From NCBI GenBank assembly GCA_002428605.1, contig DIXH01000088.1:1-60524 (forward strand): a stretch of DNA of 60,524 nucleotides, given 5' to 3'. The position numbers were made by a program, and so were the translations under genes. The notes under the pieces were generated by a model. The model made no database searches and was not told the origin of the DNA. It saw nothing but the letters and a program-made list of their open reading frames with translations. Below, one piece after another: positions 1 to 7,582 of this stretch. Within the stretch, counting starts at the first letter, position 1. Each line of letters opens with the position of its first letter. The DNA comes from Clostridiaceae bacterium UBA6085 (GTDB lineage Bacteria > Bacillota > Clostridia > Clostridiales > Clostridiaceae).

Positions 1-104
1 CCCACACTTACCCACGAAGCCTCCTAAAGATGTTCTTTTTCTAATGCTGACAAAAGCCTGCGCATTGCATGTTGGAATAATAGACAATGAGGTGGATTAT
101 GAAA

Positions 105-1970
105 ATGACAGTAGGTATTATTGTTCCCAATAAGGAAACCAATGACAGGATACTGAGAATATTCAAGGATGAGATCCTTAAGAATAATCTCATTGTAAGC
201 ATGCTGACAGAGGATGATGTTGTGTTTCAGGCGAAGGCCCTGACCAAAAGAGGTGCTATGGCCATAATAGCCCGAGGTGGCACATATTTCGACATAATGA
301 AGGCAAATCTCCCTGTACCGGTAGTCGAGCTTGCTTTTCTGGCACAGGATATCCTTTATTCCATTAATCAGGCGAACAGGTTGGGAAACAAGATAGCAGT
401 AGTCGTGCAGGAACGGATAATCTTTGATCCCAAAATGTGGGGGAACCTTTTCGACGTTGATGTACAGGTCTACAGATATTCAAAAATGGAGGATATCGAC
501 AATGTCATGAAGACATTGGTTGAGAGCCAGGAGGACAGGCTGGTAATAGGCGGGGCAATAACATATGCGAAGGCGATAAGGATTGGGCTGAAAAGCCTGA
601 ACATAGAGAACAGTGATGAGACAATAATCCGTACATACAAGCAGGCTCAGGAAATCCTGTGTCAGATATATGAAAATACCAAACATTCACAGATGCTGTC
701 AGCCGTCCTTAACAATGTTAACGACGGCATACTGGTAATAAGCAATGATGGCATAATAGAGCACTTCAACAACAAGCTTCTTAAATTCTTCAACAAGCTT
801 GACAGAAACATCGTCAACAAGAAGATTGACGATGTCCTTCCGGCTGTTTCTTCTGCTTTGGGGGATATCACGAAAGCCCCTGTAAGCAATAAGATAGTCA
901 GAAGCGGGAAGCTTGTCCTTAATGTCAATACTGTCCCTATGCAAGCCAGCGGGAAGCCGATAGGCATAGTCTTAACAATTCAGGACCTGACAGAGATACA
1001 AAAGCTTGAAGAGAACCTGAGGCGCAAACTGAATCCTAAGGGATTAAGCTCAAAATATGACTTCGGGAATATCTTTACCAGGAACAAAAAAATGAATGAT
1101 GTCATAGAAAGTGCCAGGAAATATTCGAAGGCAGACAGCACCATACTTATCTATGGCGAGAGCGGGACGGGAAAGGAAATATTCGCACAGAGCATCCACA
1201 GCGGCAGTGAACGGCATGATGCCCCCTTTGTTGCAGTGAACTGCGGAGCACTTAACAAGAACCTGATCGAGAGCGAGTTGTTTGGTTATGTGGAAGGTGC
1301 ATTTACTGGTGCTGTAAAGGGTGGTAAGCAGGGGCTTTTCGAGATGGCACACAAGGGGACCATTTTCCTCGATGAGATAAACAGCCTTCCGATTGAAGTC
1401 CAGTCAAGCTTCCTGAGGGTAATCGAAGAGAAAGAGGTAATGAGGGTAGGCTCAGACTATGTCATCCCACTTGATGTGAGGATTATCGTAGCAAGCAATG
1501 AGAACCTCATACAGCTTGTTGAACAGGGTGAGTTCAGAAGAGACCTGTTCTACCGGCTGAATGTACTTGAGATAAAGATACCTCCTTTGCGGGAGAGGAA
1601 GGATGATATCGTACCGCTTTTCCAGATGTTCCTTAAGGAATTTGGCATTGATCAGCCCGTTATTTCCGATGAAGTGAAAAGCAGGCTAAGTAGCTATCAG
1701 TGGAAAGGAAATATCAGGGAGCTTAAGAATGTGGCGGAGAGGTATGCTCTTTTAGGTGATAAGATGAGCTTTGAATTCCTGGATTCAGGTAATACGGACA
1801 GCATGGTCATAACAGATGACTACAAGATCGATCTCAAGGACCTTAACAGGAAGGTCGAGGAGCTTGTCATAGAATCTCTTGAAGCGAAGGGTCTGTCAAA
1901 GAACGAGATCTCCAATATTCTGGGGATAAGCAGAACGGCTCTGTGGAAAAAAACAAATACAAAGCCTTAG
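105..1970 (+). CDS. PrpR-type sigma-54-dependent transcriptional activator
   Basis: Enhancer-binding activator of sigma-54 RNA polymerase. Domains in order: an N-terminal PrpR_N sensor domain (about residues 1-180, with ARGGTY and PVVE segments), a PAS domain (about 200-310), an AAA+ domain with Walker A GESGTGKE at about residue 351 and the sigma-54 contact loop GAFTGA at about 398, and a C-terminal Fis-type helix-turn-helix. The start is ATG 105, nine bases after AGGTGG; ATG 87 and 99 are in frame but badly placed. PrpR_N domains usually sense small carboxylates or their CoA/phospho derivatives, but the ligand cannot be read here. The MFS gene follows at once, with no -24/-12 promoter visible between them, so the target may lie elsewhere. 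Confidence 0.93.
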   Translation: MTVGIIVPNKETNDRILRIFKDEILKNNLIVSMLTEDDVVFQAKALTKRGAMAIIARGGTYFDIMKANLPVPVVELAFLAQDILYSINQANRLGNKIAVVVQERIIFDPKMWGNLFDVDVQVYRYSKMEDIDNVMKTLVESQEDRLVIGGAITYAKAIRIGLKSLNIENSDETIIRTYKQAQEILCQIYENTKHSQMLSAVLNNVNDGILVISNDGIIEHFNNKLLKFFNKLDRNIVNKKIDDVLPAVSSALGDITKAPVSNKIVRSGKLVLNVNTVPMQASGKPIGIVLTIQDLTEIQKLEENLRRKLNPKGLSSKYDFGNIFTRNKKMNDVIESARKYSKADSTILIYGESGTGKEIFAQSIHSGSERHDAPFVAVNCGALNKNLIESELFGYVEGAFTGAVKGGKQGLFEMAHKGTIFLDEINSLPIEVQSSFLRVIEEKEVMRVGSDYVIPLDVRIIVASNENLIQLVEQGEFRRDLFYRLNVLEIKIPPLRERKDDIVPLFQMFLKEFGIDQPVISDEVKSRLSSYQWKGNIRELKNVAERYALLGDKMSFEFLDSGNTDSMVITDDYKIDLKDLNRKVEELVIESLEAKGLSKNEISNILGISRTALWKKTNTKP

Positions 1971-2033
1971 CCACATCAGCTTTTTCTTTGCCTTTTGCGG
2001 GTAACTGTTTTGATTGTTGGGAGTGTTTGGAGT

Positions 2034-3401
2034 ATGACATCGAAACCAAAGACAAGGAATATCGGCTTGACTGTAATGCTGATCGGCACATTCATATCTT
2101 CGCTGAGCATCAGCCTTCTGTCGTCAGCGTTGCCAAGGATAATGAGGGAGTTTTCAGTAAGTGCAACTATTGGCCAGTGGCTGTCTACAGTATATATCCT
2201 GGTACTTGGGATAGTCACTGCATCCTCAGCTTACCTCATAAACAGGTTCAATTCAAAAAAACTGTTTTTATCAGGCATGGTCCTGTTTCTAGCAGGGTGT
2301 GCCATATCAATATTTGCTCCAAGTTTCACCGTGCTCATCCTATCCCGGGTCATTCAGGCCTGCGGAGCTGGAATCCTGATGCCGGTGACTCAGGTTGTAA
2401 TCCTTAGGACCTTCCCGGTCTCACAGCACGGGAAAGCGATGGGGATAATCGGGCTCGTCATAGGGGTTGCTCCCGCTGTCGGCCCGACGCTGTCAGGCCT
2501 GATGGTTGAGCTTTCAGGGTGGAAAAGCATTTTCTATCTGCTTTCTGCGATTTCAATAATCGTAATCATTCTTTCAGTGTTCCTGCTTCCGTCAGTTTCA
2601 GGTAAAGCCGGAGGAAGCATTGAACTCATATCCTTGGTATTGTACGGAATAGGCTTCTGCAGCCTGATGATCGGGGTTACCAACCGTGAAAGGTATGGAT
2701 GGATAAGCTTCAGTACGATTGGTCCGCTTGTTGCTGGGATCGTCTGCCTGTACCTGTTTGCTGCAAGGCAGTTCAAAGTCCCGCTTCCGCTGCTTCAGCT
2801 AAGTGTGTTCAAGGATCGGAATTTCACAGTTTCAGCAATCCTCATAATGATCACATACATTTCAATGATGTCAGGAACCATGAGGGTCCCAATATACATA
2901 CAATCTGTAAGAGGACTTTCAGCAATGGTTTCAGGAACTGTCCTTCTGCCGGGGTCTGCGCTGCTTGCTGTCTTCAACCCTATAACCGGGTATCTATATG
3001 ACAGGTTTGGCGGAAGGCTGATTACAATTGCCGGGATGCTTTTCCTGGGATTTGGCTCCGGTTCATTTGCCTTCTTTGGGATTGATTCCTCATTATTCAT
3101 AGTTTCTGCCATGTACGCGGTCAGGATGGTTGGAATTGCATTCCTCCTTATGCCGTTGTCTGCTTACGGCCTCAGGAAGCTTAGCGGTGAGGAGATAGCC
3201 CATGGTAATGCCATAGTCAATTCCCTGAGACAGATGTCAGGAGCTTTGGGCTCATCTATCCTTGTTGCGTTCATGGCAGCCGCTTCAGAAAACAATGCGG
3301 TGACAGATATACACGGCATAAATGTTTCATTCGCAATCGAGGCAGGATTACTTATCCTGGGGCTGGTGATCTCAATTATCTTCATCAGAAATGACAGATG
3401 A
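2034..3401 (+). CDS. MFS transporter, DHA2 (EmrB/QacA-like) family
   Basis: Integral membrane proton-coupled exporter of 455 residues, the usual length for the 14-TM drug:H+ antiporter-2 family. Hydrophobic segments run the whole length; the antiporter motif C region (GVAPAVGPTLSG) is present in TM5. The start is ATG 2034, ten bases after GGGAG; an in-frame TTG at 1995 has no ribosome binding site. It lies 63 bases after the PrpR-type activator on the same strand and is followed by a strong terminator, so it may be cotranscribed with the regulator. Substrate unknown; members export drugs, dyes or metabolites. Confidence 0.88.
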   Translation: MTSKPKTRNIGLTVMLIGTFISSLSISLLSSALPRIMREFSVSATIGQWLSTVYILVLGIVTASSAYLINRFNSKKLFLSGMVLFLAGCAISIFAPSFTVLILSRVIQACGAGILMPVTQVVILRTFPVSQHGKAMGIIGLVIGVAPAVGPTLSGLMVELSGWKSIFYLLSAISIIVIILSVFLLPSVSGKAGGSIELISLVLYGIGFCSLMIGVTNRERYGWISFSTIGPLVAGIVCLYLFAARQFKVPLPLLQLSVFKDRNFTVSAILIMITYISMMSGTMRVPIYIQSVRGLSAMVSGTVLLPGSALLAVFNPITGYLYDRFGGRLITIAGMLFLGFGSGSFAFFGIDSSLFIVSAMYAVRMVGIAFLLMPLSAYGLRKLSGEEIAHGNAIVNSLRQMSGALGSSILVAFMAAASENNAVTDIHGINVSFAIEAGLLILGLVISIIFIRNDR

Positions 3402-3426
3402 GAAGCAAGTACAAAAGTACAAAAAA

Positions 3427-3475
3427 GTGAGAAACACCCATAAATCGCTGATGCGATTTATGGGTGTTTTCTCAC
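3427..3475. terminator. bidirectional rho-independent terminator
   Basis: A 22-bp near-perfect inverted repeat (arms 3427-3448 and 3453-3475, 4-base loop, one bulge) with A and T runs on its flanks lies between the converging MFS and MDR genes. Confidence 0.85.
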
Positions 3476-3478
3476 TCC

Positions 3479-4390
3479 TTAGGATTGGATTCTAAGTACC
3501 ACATTTCCTTTCTTGTGTCCCTTGTCCACATAGGCATGAGCTTCAGCTGCGTTCTCCAGGTCATAGGTCCTGTCGATCACTGCCTTAAGCTTTCCCAGTT
3601 CAAACCAGGCTTTTAGCTGTTCAAGCTGAGCTTTAGTTTCCTTCGCGACTGATGCGCCGCCGACTGTAATGAACCTGCCTCCGGGCTTTAAGGCCTTTTT
3701 GGCAATTGCTTTGCTTGTCTTTCCTACCGCATCGAATATGATGTCGTAACCTAAGCCTTTTGCTATGTAATCCTCATTCCTGTAATCAATAAAGTCACTG
3801 GCTCCAAGTCCGCGTACAAGCTCCTCGTTTGCTCCGCTTGCGGCACCGGTTACCTTTAAGCCCAGAGCAGACCCGATCTGCACCGCAGAGGTTCCTACGG
3901 CGCCTGAAGCTCCATAGACGAGGAGTTCCTGGCCATCTTGAGGATTCGCCTTATCCAGGAAGGAAAGGGCGGTAGTGCCTCCAAAAACAAAAGAGACAGC
4001 TTCATCAAAGCTTGCATTTTCTGGCATAGGCGCTACTGCTCCATCTGATTTTACGATCACATATTCAGCGTGGCAGCCATAGCTTAGTCCAGAGGTGCAT
4101 CCGTATACGCGGTCATTGGTTTTAAATGAACCTGCACCTCTACCTTCAACTGTTCCTGCAAACACCGTACCTAATATTGGCTGTCTCGGTTTACTCCAGC
4201 CTAGCATCAGACGCATTGCAATCCTCATAAATCCTGATACCTCAAGTCCTCTGGTACGGACGTCTGCAGAATTTACTGCACTCGCCATGACTCGGACGAG
4301 AATCTCTCCACCTTTAGGTACGGGCTTCCTGACATCTTGGATTTGCAGGACTTCAGGACCGCCGTATCGAGTACAAATAACCGCTTTCAA
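3479..4390 (-). CDS. NAD(P)-dependent alcohol dehydrogenase / quinone oxidoreductase (zinc-free MDR)
   Basis: Medium-chain dehydrogenase/reductase of 303 residues, resembling NADPH:quinone reductase and enoyl-reductase branches. The N-terminal GroES-like half starts KAVICTRYGGPEVLQ; the Rossmann half has YGASGAVGTSAVQIG for the dinucleotide. The cysteine set for structural or catalytic zinc of classical alcohol dehydrogenases is not seen. The start chosen is TTG 4390, six bases after AAGGGGAG; an ATG at 4420 lies upstream of that site. It is a single-gene unit converging on the MFS gene. The substrate is unknown; reduction of quinones or activated alkenes is the family norm. Confidence 0.87.
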   Translation of the reverse strand: MKAVICTRYGGPEVLQIQDVRKPVPKGGEILVRVMASAVNSADVRTRGLEVSGFMRIAMRLMLGWSKPRQPILGTVFAGTVEGRGAGSFKTNDRVYGCTSGLSYGCHAEYVIVKSDGAVAPMPENASFDEAVSFVFGGTTALSFLDKANPQDGQELLVYGASGAVGTSAVQIGSALGLKVTGAASGANEELVRGLGASDFIDYRNEDYIAKGLGYDIIFDAVGKTSKAIAKKALKPGGRFITVGGASVAKETKAQLEQLKAWFELGKLKAVIDRTYDLENAAEAHAYVDKGHKKGNVVLRIQS

Positions 4391-4447
4391 TTTCAACTCC
4401 CCTTTCAGTAAAATAAGCATGAGAGAGTAAAGTGAAAAAGTATATGA

Positions 4448-5170
4448 TTATGAATTCTCATCATCCGATTGCTCGTGCTGGCGTTCTTTATAATCCTTGA
4501 GATCGTAATCTCCGATTTTAGAGTACTTTTCGGTATTCGATGGACTTTGTTCTTCAGGTCCAATATATTCATGAAGGATAGCATCAAAAAATATGCGCTC
4601 AAGATATTCGAATCGTGAATAGATTCCCTGTGAAGCCCAGACCAGAGCATTTCGAACATAAGCCGAATTCCTGTTGAAAATCTCATGATCTACAGAAAAA
4701 TCCAGAGATTTTGCGAATAATACTGCAAACACAATCACGCTTCGAGTGTTTCCTTCACGGAACGGGTGTACCTGCCAGATTTGTGCGATGATCCTCACCA
4801 GCCGGAAGACAACATCTCTGTCATTCTTGCCATTTCTGCTAAGTTTTGCAATCTCCTTCATCAATGCAGCGGTCTGTCTTTTTATATCCTTTGGATGAGC
4901 ATATCTCACAGAATCGCCACCCAAAATATCCTCTGGTTTAACAATATGGATAGAGCGGAAATCTCCAGCCCAGTCATATATCTGACCAAATATGATTCTG
5001 TGAATGTCCTGGAGTGCTTCAGAATTGAAGATGTCATATTTCTTGATGTATACAGCCAGAATAGCTTGACTTGTAATGTCCGCTTCAGCTTTTCGCAGCA
5101 GTTCTTTATCTCTGATGTCTGCAAGGTTCTTCAAAACATCAACTTCATCATAAAGATAAGGGTCATGCAA
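4448..5170 (-). CDS. Fic/DOC family AMPylase-type protein
   Basis: Fic-fold protein of 240 residues, a family that transfers AMP (or another phospho-group) from a nucleotide onto a target hydroxyl. The active-site loop HPFREGNTR is at residues 135-143, with catalytic His, Phe, anion-hole Gly-Asn and Arg present; Thr replaces the second Gly of HPFxxGNGR, as in many family members. The beta-hairpin region (YDWAGDFRSIHI) precedes it. The start is TTG 5170, seven bases after AAAGGAGG and 2 bases after the stop of the upstream gene, so the two are translationally linked. No clear (S/T)xxxE(G/N) inhibitory helix was found in this protein. Confidence 0.9.
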   Translation of the reverse strand: MHDPYLYDEVDVLKNLADIRDKELLRKAEADITSQAILAVYIKKYDIFNSEALQDIHRIIFGQIYDWAGDFRSIHIVKPEDILGGDSVRYAHPKDIKRQTAALMKEIAKLSRNGKNDRDVVFRLVRIIAQIWQVHPFREGNTRSVIVFAVLFAKSLDFSVDHEIFNRNSAYVRNALVWASQGIYSRFEYLERIFFDAILHEYIGPEEQSPSNTEKYSKIGDYDLKDYKERQHEQSDDENS

Positions 5171-5172
5171 GT

Positions 5173-5697
5173 TCACTCCTCCTTTGAAAAGCCGTAGCGA
5201 CGCAATGTATCTTCGAACATTGAGATATAGGATTTCAGCCCATTCTTCCAATCTTCAATATCCTTAGTTGCCTGGATACTGATGGGAACACCTTCTATTG
5301 ATGTCATTGCAGATGAAAAGGAAGCACATTGAGCTTTTTCTTTTGCATCCAGATTGTCCATACCATAGCTGATCCTTAAAAGCATCAGTTTTCTGCTTAT
5401 GCTCGAATCAAGTAACCTTGAAGCCTGTTCAAGCTCAGTTAGCCTGATGAAGATATGCTTCAGCTCCTGAACAAAATTCTTGCGTGTTTCGATCTGCTGA
5501 GCGATATCGTCAACAACCTCGGCTTTCAGGTATTGGCTTACAACCTTTTCGAAAACCCGGTCCTGCAGGTATGAATAATGCTTTCCATTAATTACCTTTT
5601 TTGAAATATACCCTTTGGCAAGCGTTGGAAGCTCTGCTTCGATTTGTGCTCTTCTGGCGAGTAGTTTTGAATATTCATCGATTATTGGAGAAACCAT
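5173..5697 (-). CDS. Fic-linked helical protein of unknown function
   Basis: 174-residue protein not assigned with certainty. It begins with a predicted long helix, then a short basic beta-like segment (GYISKKVINGKHYSYLQ, about 28-45) similar to those seen in small Fic-linked proteins of Bacillota, then more helices. A TSIEG stretch near residue 134 only loosely resembles the inhibitory motif of Fic antitoxins: the residue four before Glu is Met, not Ser/Thr. The gene is first in an operon with fic, so an antitoxin, adaptor or AMPylation target role is inferred from context only. Start ATG 5697 follows GAGGTG well. Confidence 0.75.
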   Translation of the reverse strand: MVSPIIDEYSKLLARRAQIEAELPTLAKGYISKKVINGKHYSYLQDRVFEKVVSQYLKAEVVDDIAQQIETRKNFVQELKHIFIRLTELEQASRLLDSSISRKLMLLRISYGMDNLDAKEKAQCASFSSAMTSIEGVPISIQATKDIEDWKNGLKSYISMFEDTLRRYGFSKEE

Positions 5698-5736
5698 TCT
5701 ATCACCTCTGTATTCACCTATAATGGTATCATAAAA

Positions 5737-5774
5737 TAACCTACAATAATTAAAATAAAGCGAAATGTAGGTTA
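5737..5774. promoter_or_regulatory. inverted repeat upstream of the fic operon (candidate operator)
   Basis: TAACCTACA at 5737-5745 is exactly repeated inverted as TGTAGGTTA at 5766-5774, with a 20-base AT-rich spacer, 40 bases upstream of the first gene of the fic operon. No T-run follows, so an operator is more likely than a terminator. The rest of 5698-5991 shows nothing convincing. Confidence 0.4.
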
Positions 5775-5991
5775 AATTTGTCTCGTTTTAGCAAAGTTCT
5801 TTCCATGTAGATTTAAAAATATTATTTTTCAGTCATTTGCCAGAATATCATGTGGTGAGTTTAATTAAGATGATCAAATGATTTGAAAGGGGCATATTGC
5901 TCTCCCATTATCTATCCAGTCTTCTGGGATTGCTGAGACCCTGCTGGAAGGTAATTCATTTGGATTATTGAAGTTTAGATTCCAATAACAG

Positions 5992-6342
5992 TCATGGTTT
6001 GATGTATGCATAGCCTTCTGATTGTCTGGCAGCGATCTCGACTACTCCTGCAGGTACGATTGTGATGAAGGTATGAAGGTCAGCTGCATCTACCTTGTGT
6101 GCCTTCAAGGCATTGTTGCATGCAGCAATAATGACACCAAGTTCAGCAATTGCCTTCAATCTCTCACCTATCGAATTCTCTGATGAAGCTCGGTTCGAAA
6201 GCTCCATGACGGCTTCACCATTGGCAACAATCTCTATTGTAAATGGGATATTCTCTGACTTTCCATAGTCGAGCATGTTTATGACATTAGTGACTGTCAT
6301 CTTCCAGTTGACTGATTGGTCTATGTGAAATAGTACTTTCAA
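5992..6342 (-). CDS. DsrE/DsrF-like family protein
   Basis: Small cytoplasmic protein of 116 residues with the DsrE-like alpha/beta fold: it opens KVLFHIDQS, has an IEIVANGEAV strand-turn, the central VIIAACNNALKAH segment (one Cys) and ends in the typical VPAGVVEIAARQSEGYAYIKP. Relatives are sulfur-relay or intracellular sulfur-binding proteins, and many are uncharacterised. The start is TTG 6342, eight bases after GGGAGG; 46 further in-frame residues upstream look noncoding. Standalone, no sulfur genes nearby, so a specific role cannot be assigned. Confidence 0.8.
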   Translation of the reverse strand: MKVLFHIDQSVNWKMTVTNVINMLDYGKSENIPFTIEIVANGEAVMELSNRASSENSIGERLKAIAELGVIIAACNNALKAHKVDAADLHTFITIVPAGVVEIAARQSEGYAYIKP

Positions 6343-6698
6343 TATATTTAACCTCCCTATTTTGATTTTGATGCGCAACCACAGTATGGTCAATGACCGC
6401 ATACACTTGCAATTATAGATATAGAATATGACCAGAATGTTATGGATTATTGGATTTATAGTTACATTTCTTCGTTTCACGTATGATGCAGGTCATTATT
6501 TACATCATATCTGCCCGGGATTTGAAGAGGGCTATTTCTTATAGAATATTTAAGTTCTGTTCAATCATCAAGTCTGCTACGGTATTTTGCAGGATTTGAG
6601 TTGGGATACATTTTTGTATTGTGGACTTAAATGGAATTGTACTTCCAGCCACACCGCGATATAGTAGCATTAAGACGGATTAAAGGGGTTGAAGATCC
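6343..6698. other. intergenic region without recognised feature
   Basis: The 356 bases between the divergent DsrE-like and NADAR genes must carry both promoters, but no hexamer pair with good spacing stands out and no hairpin or coding remnant was recognised. Confidence 0.5.
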
Positions 6699-7568
6699 AT
6701 GGCAGGAATGAGTTCAATAGATGAGAAGCTTATGTCACTGACCCGGGAGCAGATAGACTCGTTTAATGGAATATATCGCGTAAGCAAGGATGAGGCTACA
6801 AGAAATGTTACAGTGGTAAAAAGAGAAGATGCACCAATGTGGGTCGTGCTTGAGGATGAGACGTTAGCACGCAAAATACAAAGTTGTCTGTTTCCAATAA
6901 AAGTCATACTCGACCAGGTCAGATGGGACAGCTCGTTCAGATCGGTAATCGGCAACAACATGGGCGGTGGGATACCGTATCAGATATGCAAGGAAATCGT
7001 AGACCTGATGGCAAATGAGGACATAGTAAATCCACTTACCGAGAAGGACATTTTCGAACATGAGGAGAAAAGGAGGATGGGACCTGGATTCGCATTCTTC
7101 TACCTTGCAGACAAGGATAATGGGTATCTCAGCAACTGGTACATATCCTATTTCGAGATAGACGGGCGGGTGTATTCATCTACTGAGCAATTTATGATGT
7201 ACTGCAAGGCAAGGCTGTTCCAGGATCATGAGATTGCTTCAGAAATCATGAAGACTGATGACCTTGGGGCGATAAAAGGCCTCGGCAGACTTGTAAGGAA
7301 TTTCAAAACCCCAATCTGGGACATATGCCGCCAGCTTGTTCTTGAAGAAGGGCTGAGGGCGAAATTCAGCCAGAATGTTGAGCTTAGACAGCAGCTGCTT
7401 GCTACAGGGGATACAATACTAGGTGAATGCTCAAAGAAGGATAAGATCTGGGGGATAGGAATAGATATTGATGACCCGAAACGATTTGACATGGCTTCCT
7501 GGGATGGAGAGAGTCTTCTTGGAAGATCGCTTATGAAGATAAGAAAAGAACTTAGATGTTCTAATTGA
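6699..7568 (+). CDS. NADAR-domain protein with extra N-terminal domain
   Basis: 289 residues. The C-terminal half (about 136-285) is a NADAR (YbiA-like) domain: YLSNWY, YSSTEQFMMYCKA, KGLGRLVRNF, LLATGD, IWGIG and a final LMKIRKEL block are all present. Known members hydrolyse N-glycosidic bonds of riboflavin precursors, or remove ADP-ribose from nucleic acid or protein. The first 135 residues are not recognised, are mainly helical with a VSKDEATRNVTVVKRED start, and make the protein longer than the usual ~160. Start ATG 6699 follows AAAGGGG. The stop is 15 bases before the helicase start, so it is probably the first gene of the helicase operon. Confidence 0.85.
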   Translation: MAGMSSIDEKLMSLTREQIDSFNGIYRVSKDEATRNVTVVKREDAPMWVVLEDETLARKIQSCLFPIKVILDQVRWDSSFRSVIGNNMGGGIPYQICKEIVDLMANEDIVNPLTEKDIFEHEEKRRMGPGFAFFYLADKDNGYLSNWYISYFEIDGRVYSSTEQFMMYCKARLFQDHEIASEIMKTDDLGAIKGLGRLVRNFKTPIWDICRQLVLEEGLRAKFSQNVELRQQLLATGDTILGECSKKDKIWGIGIDIDDPKRFDMASWDGESLLGRSLMKIRKELRCSN

Positions 7569-7582
7569 TAGGAGATATAAGG

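Noticed and set aside
1943..2407. Open frame overlapping the start of the MFS gene
   Set aside because: Shadow of the MFS gene in another frame; no protein-like pattern and no ribosome binding site.
5131..5697. Classical Fic antitoxin motif (S/T)xxxE(G/N) in the fic partner
   Set aside because: TSIEG is present but the residue four before Glu is Met, so the motif is not met.
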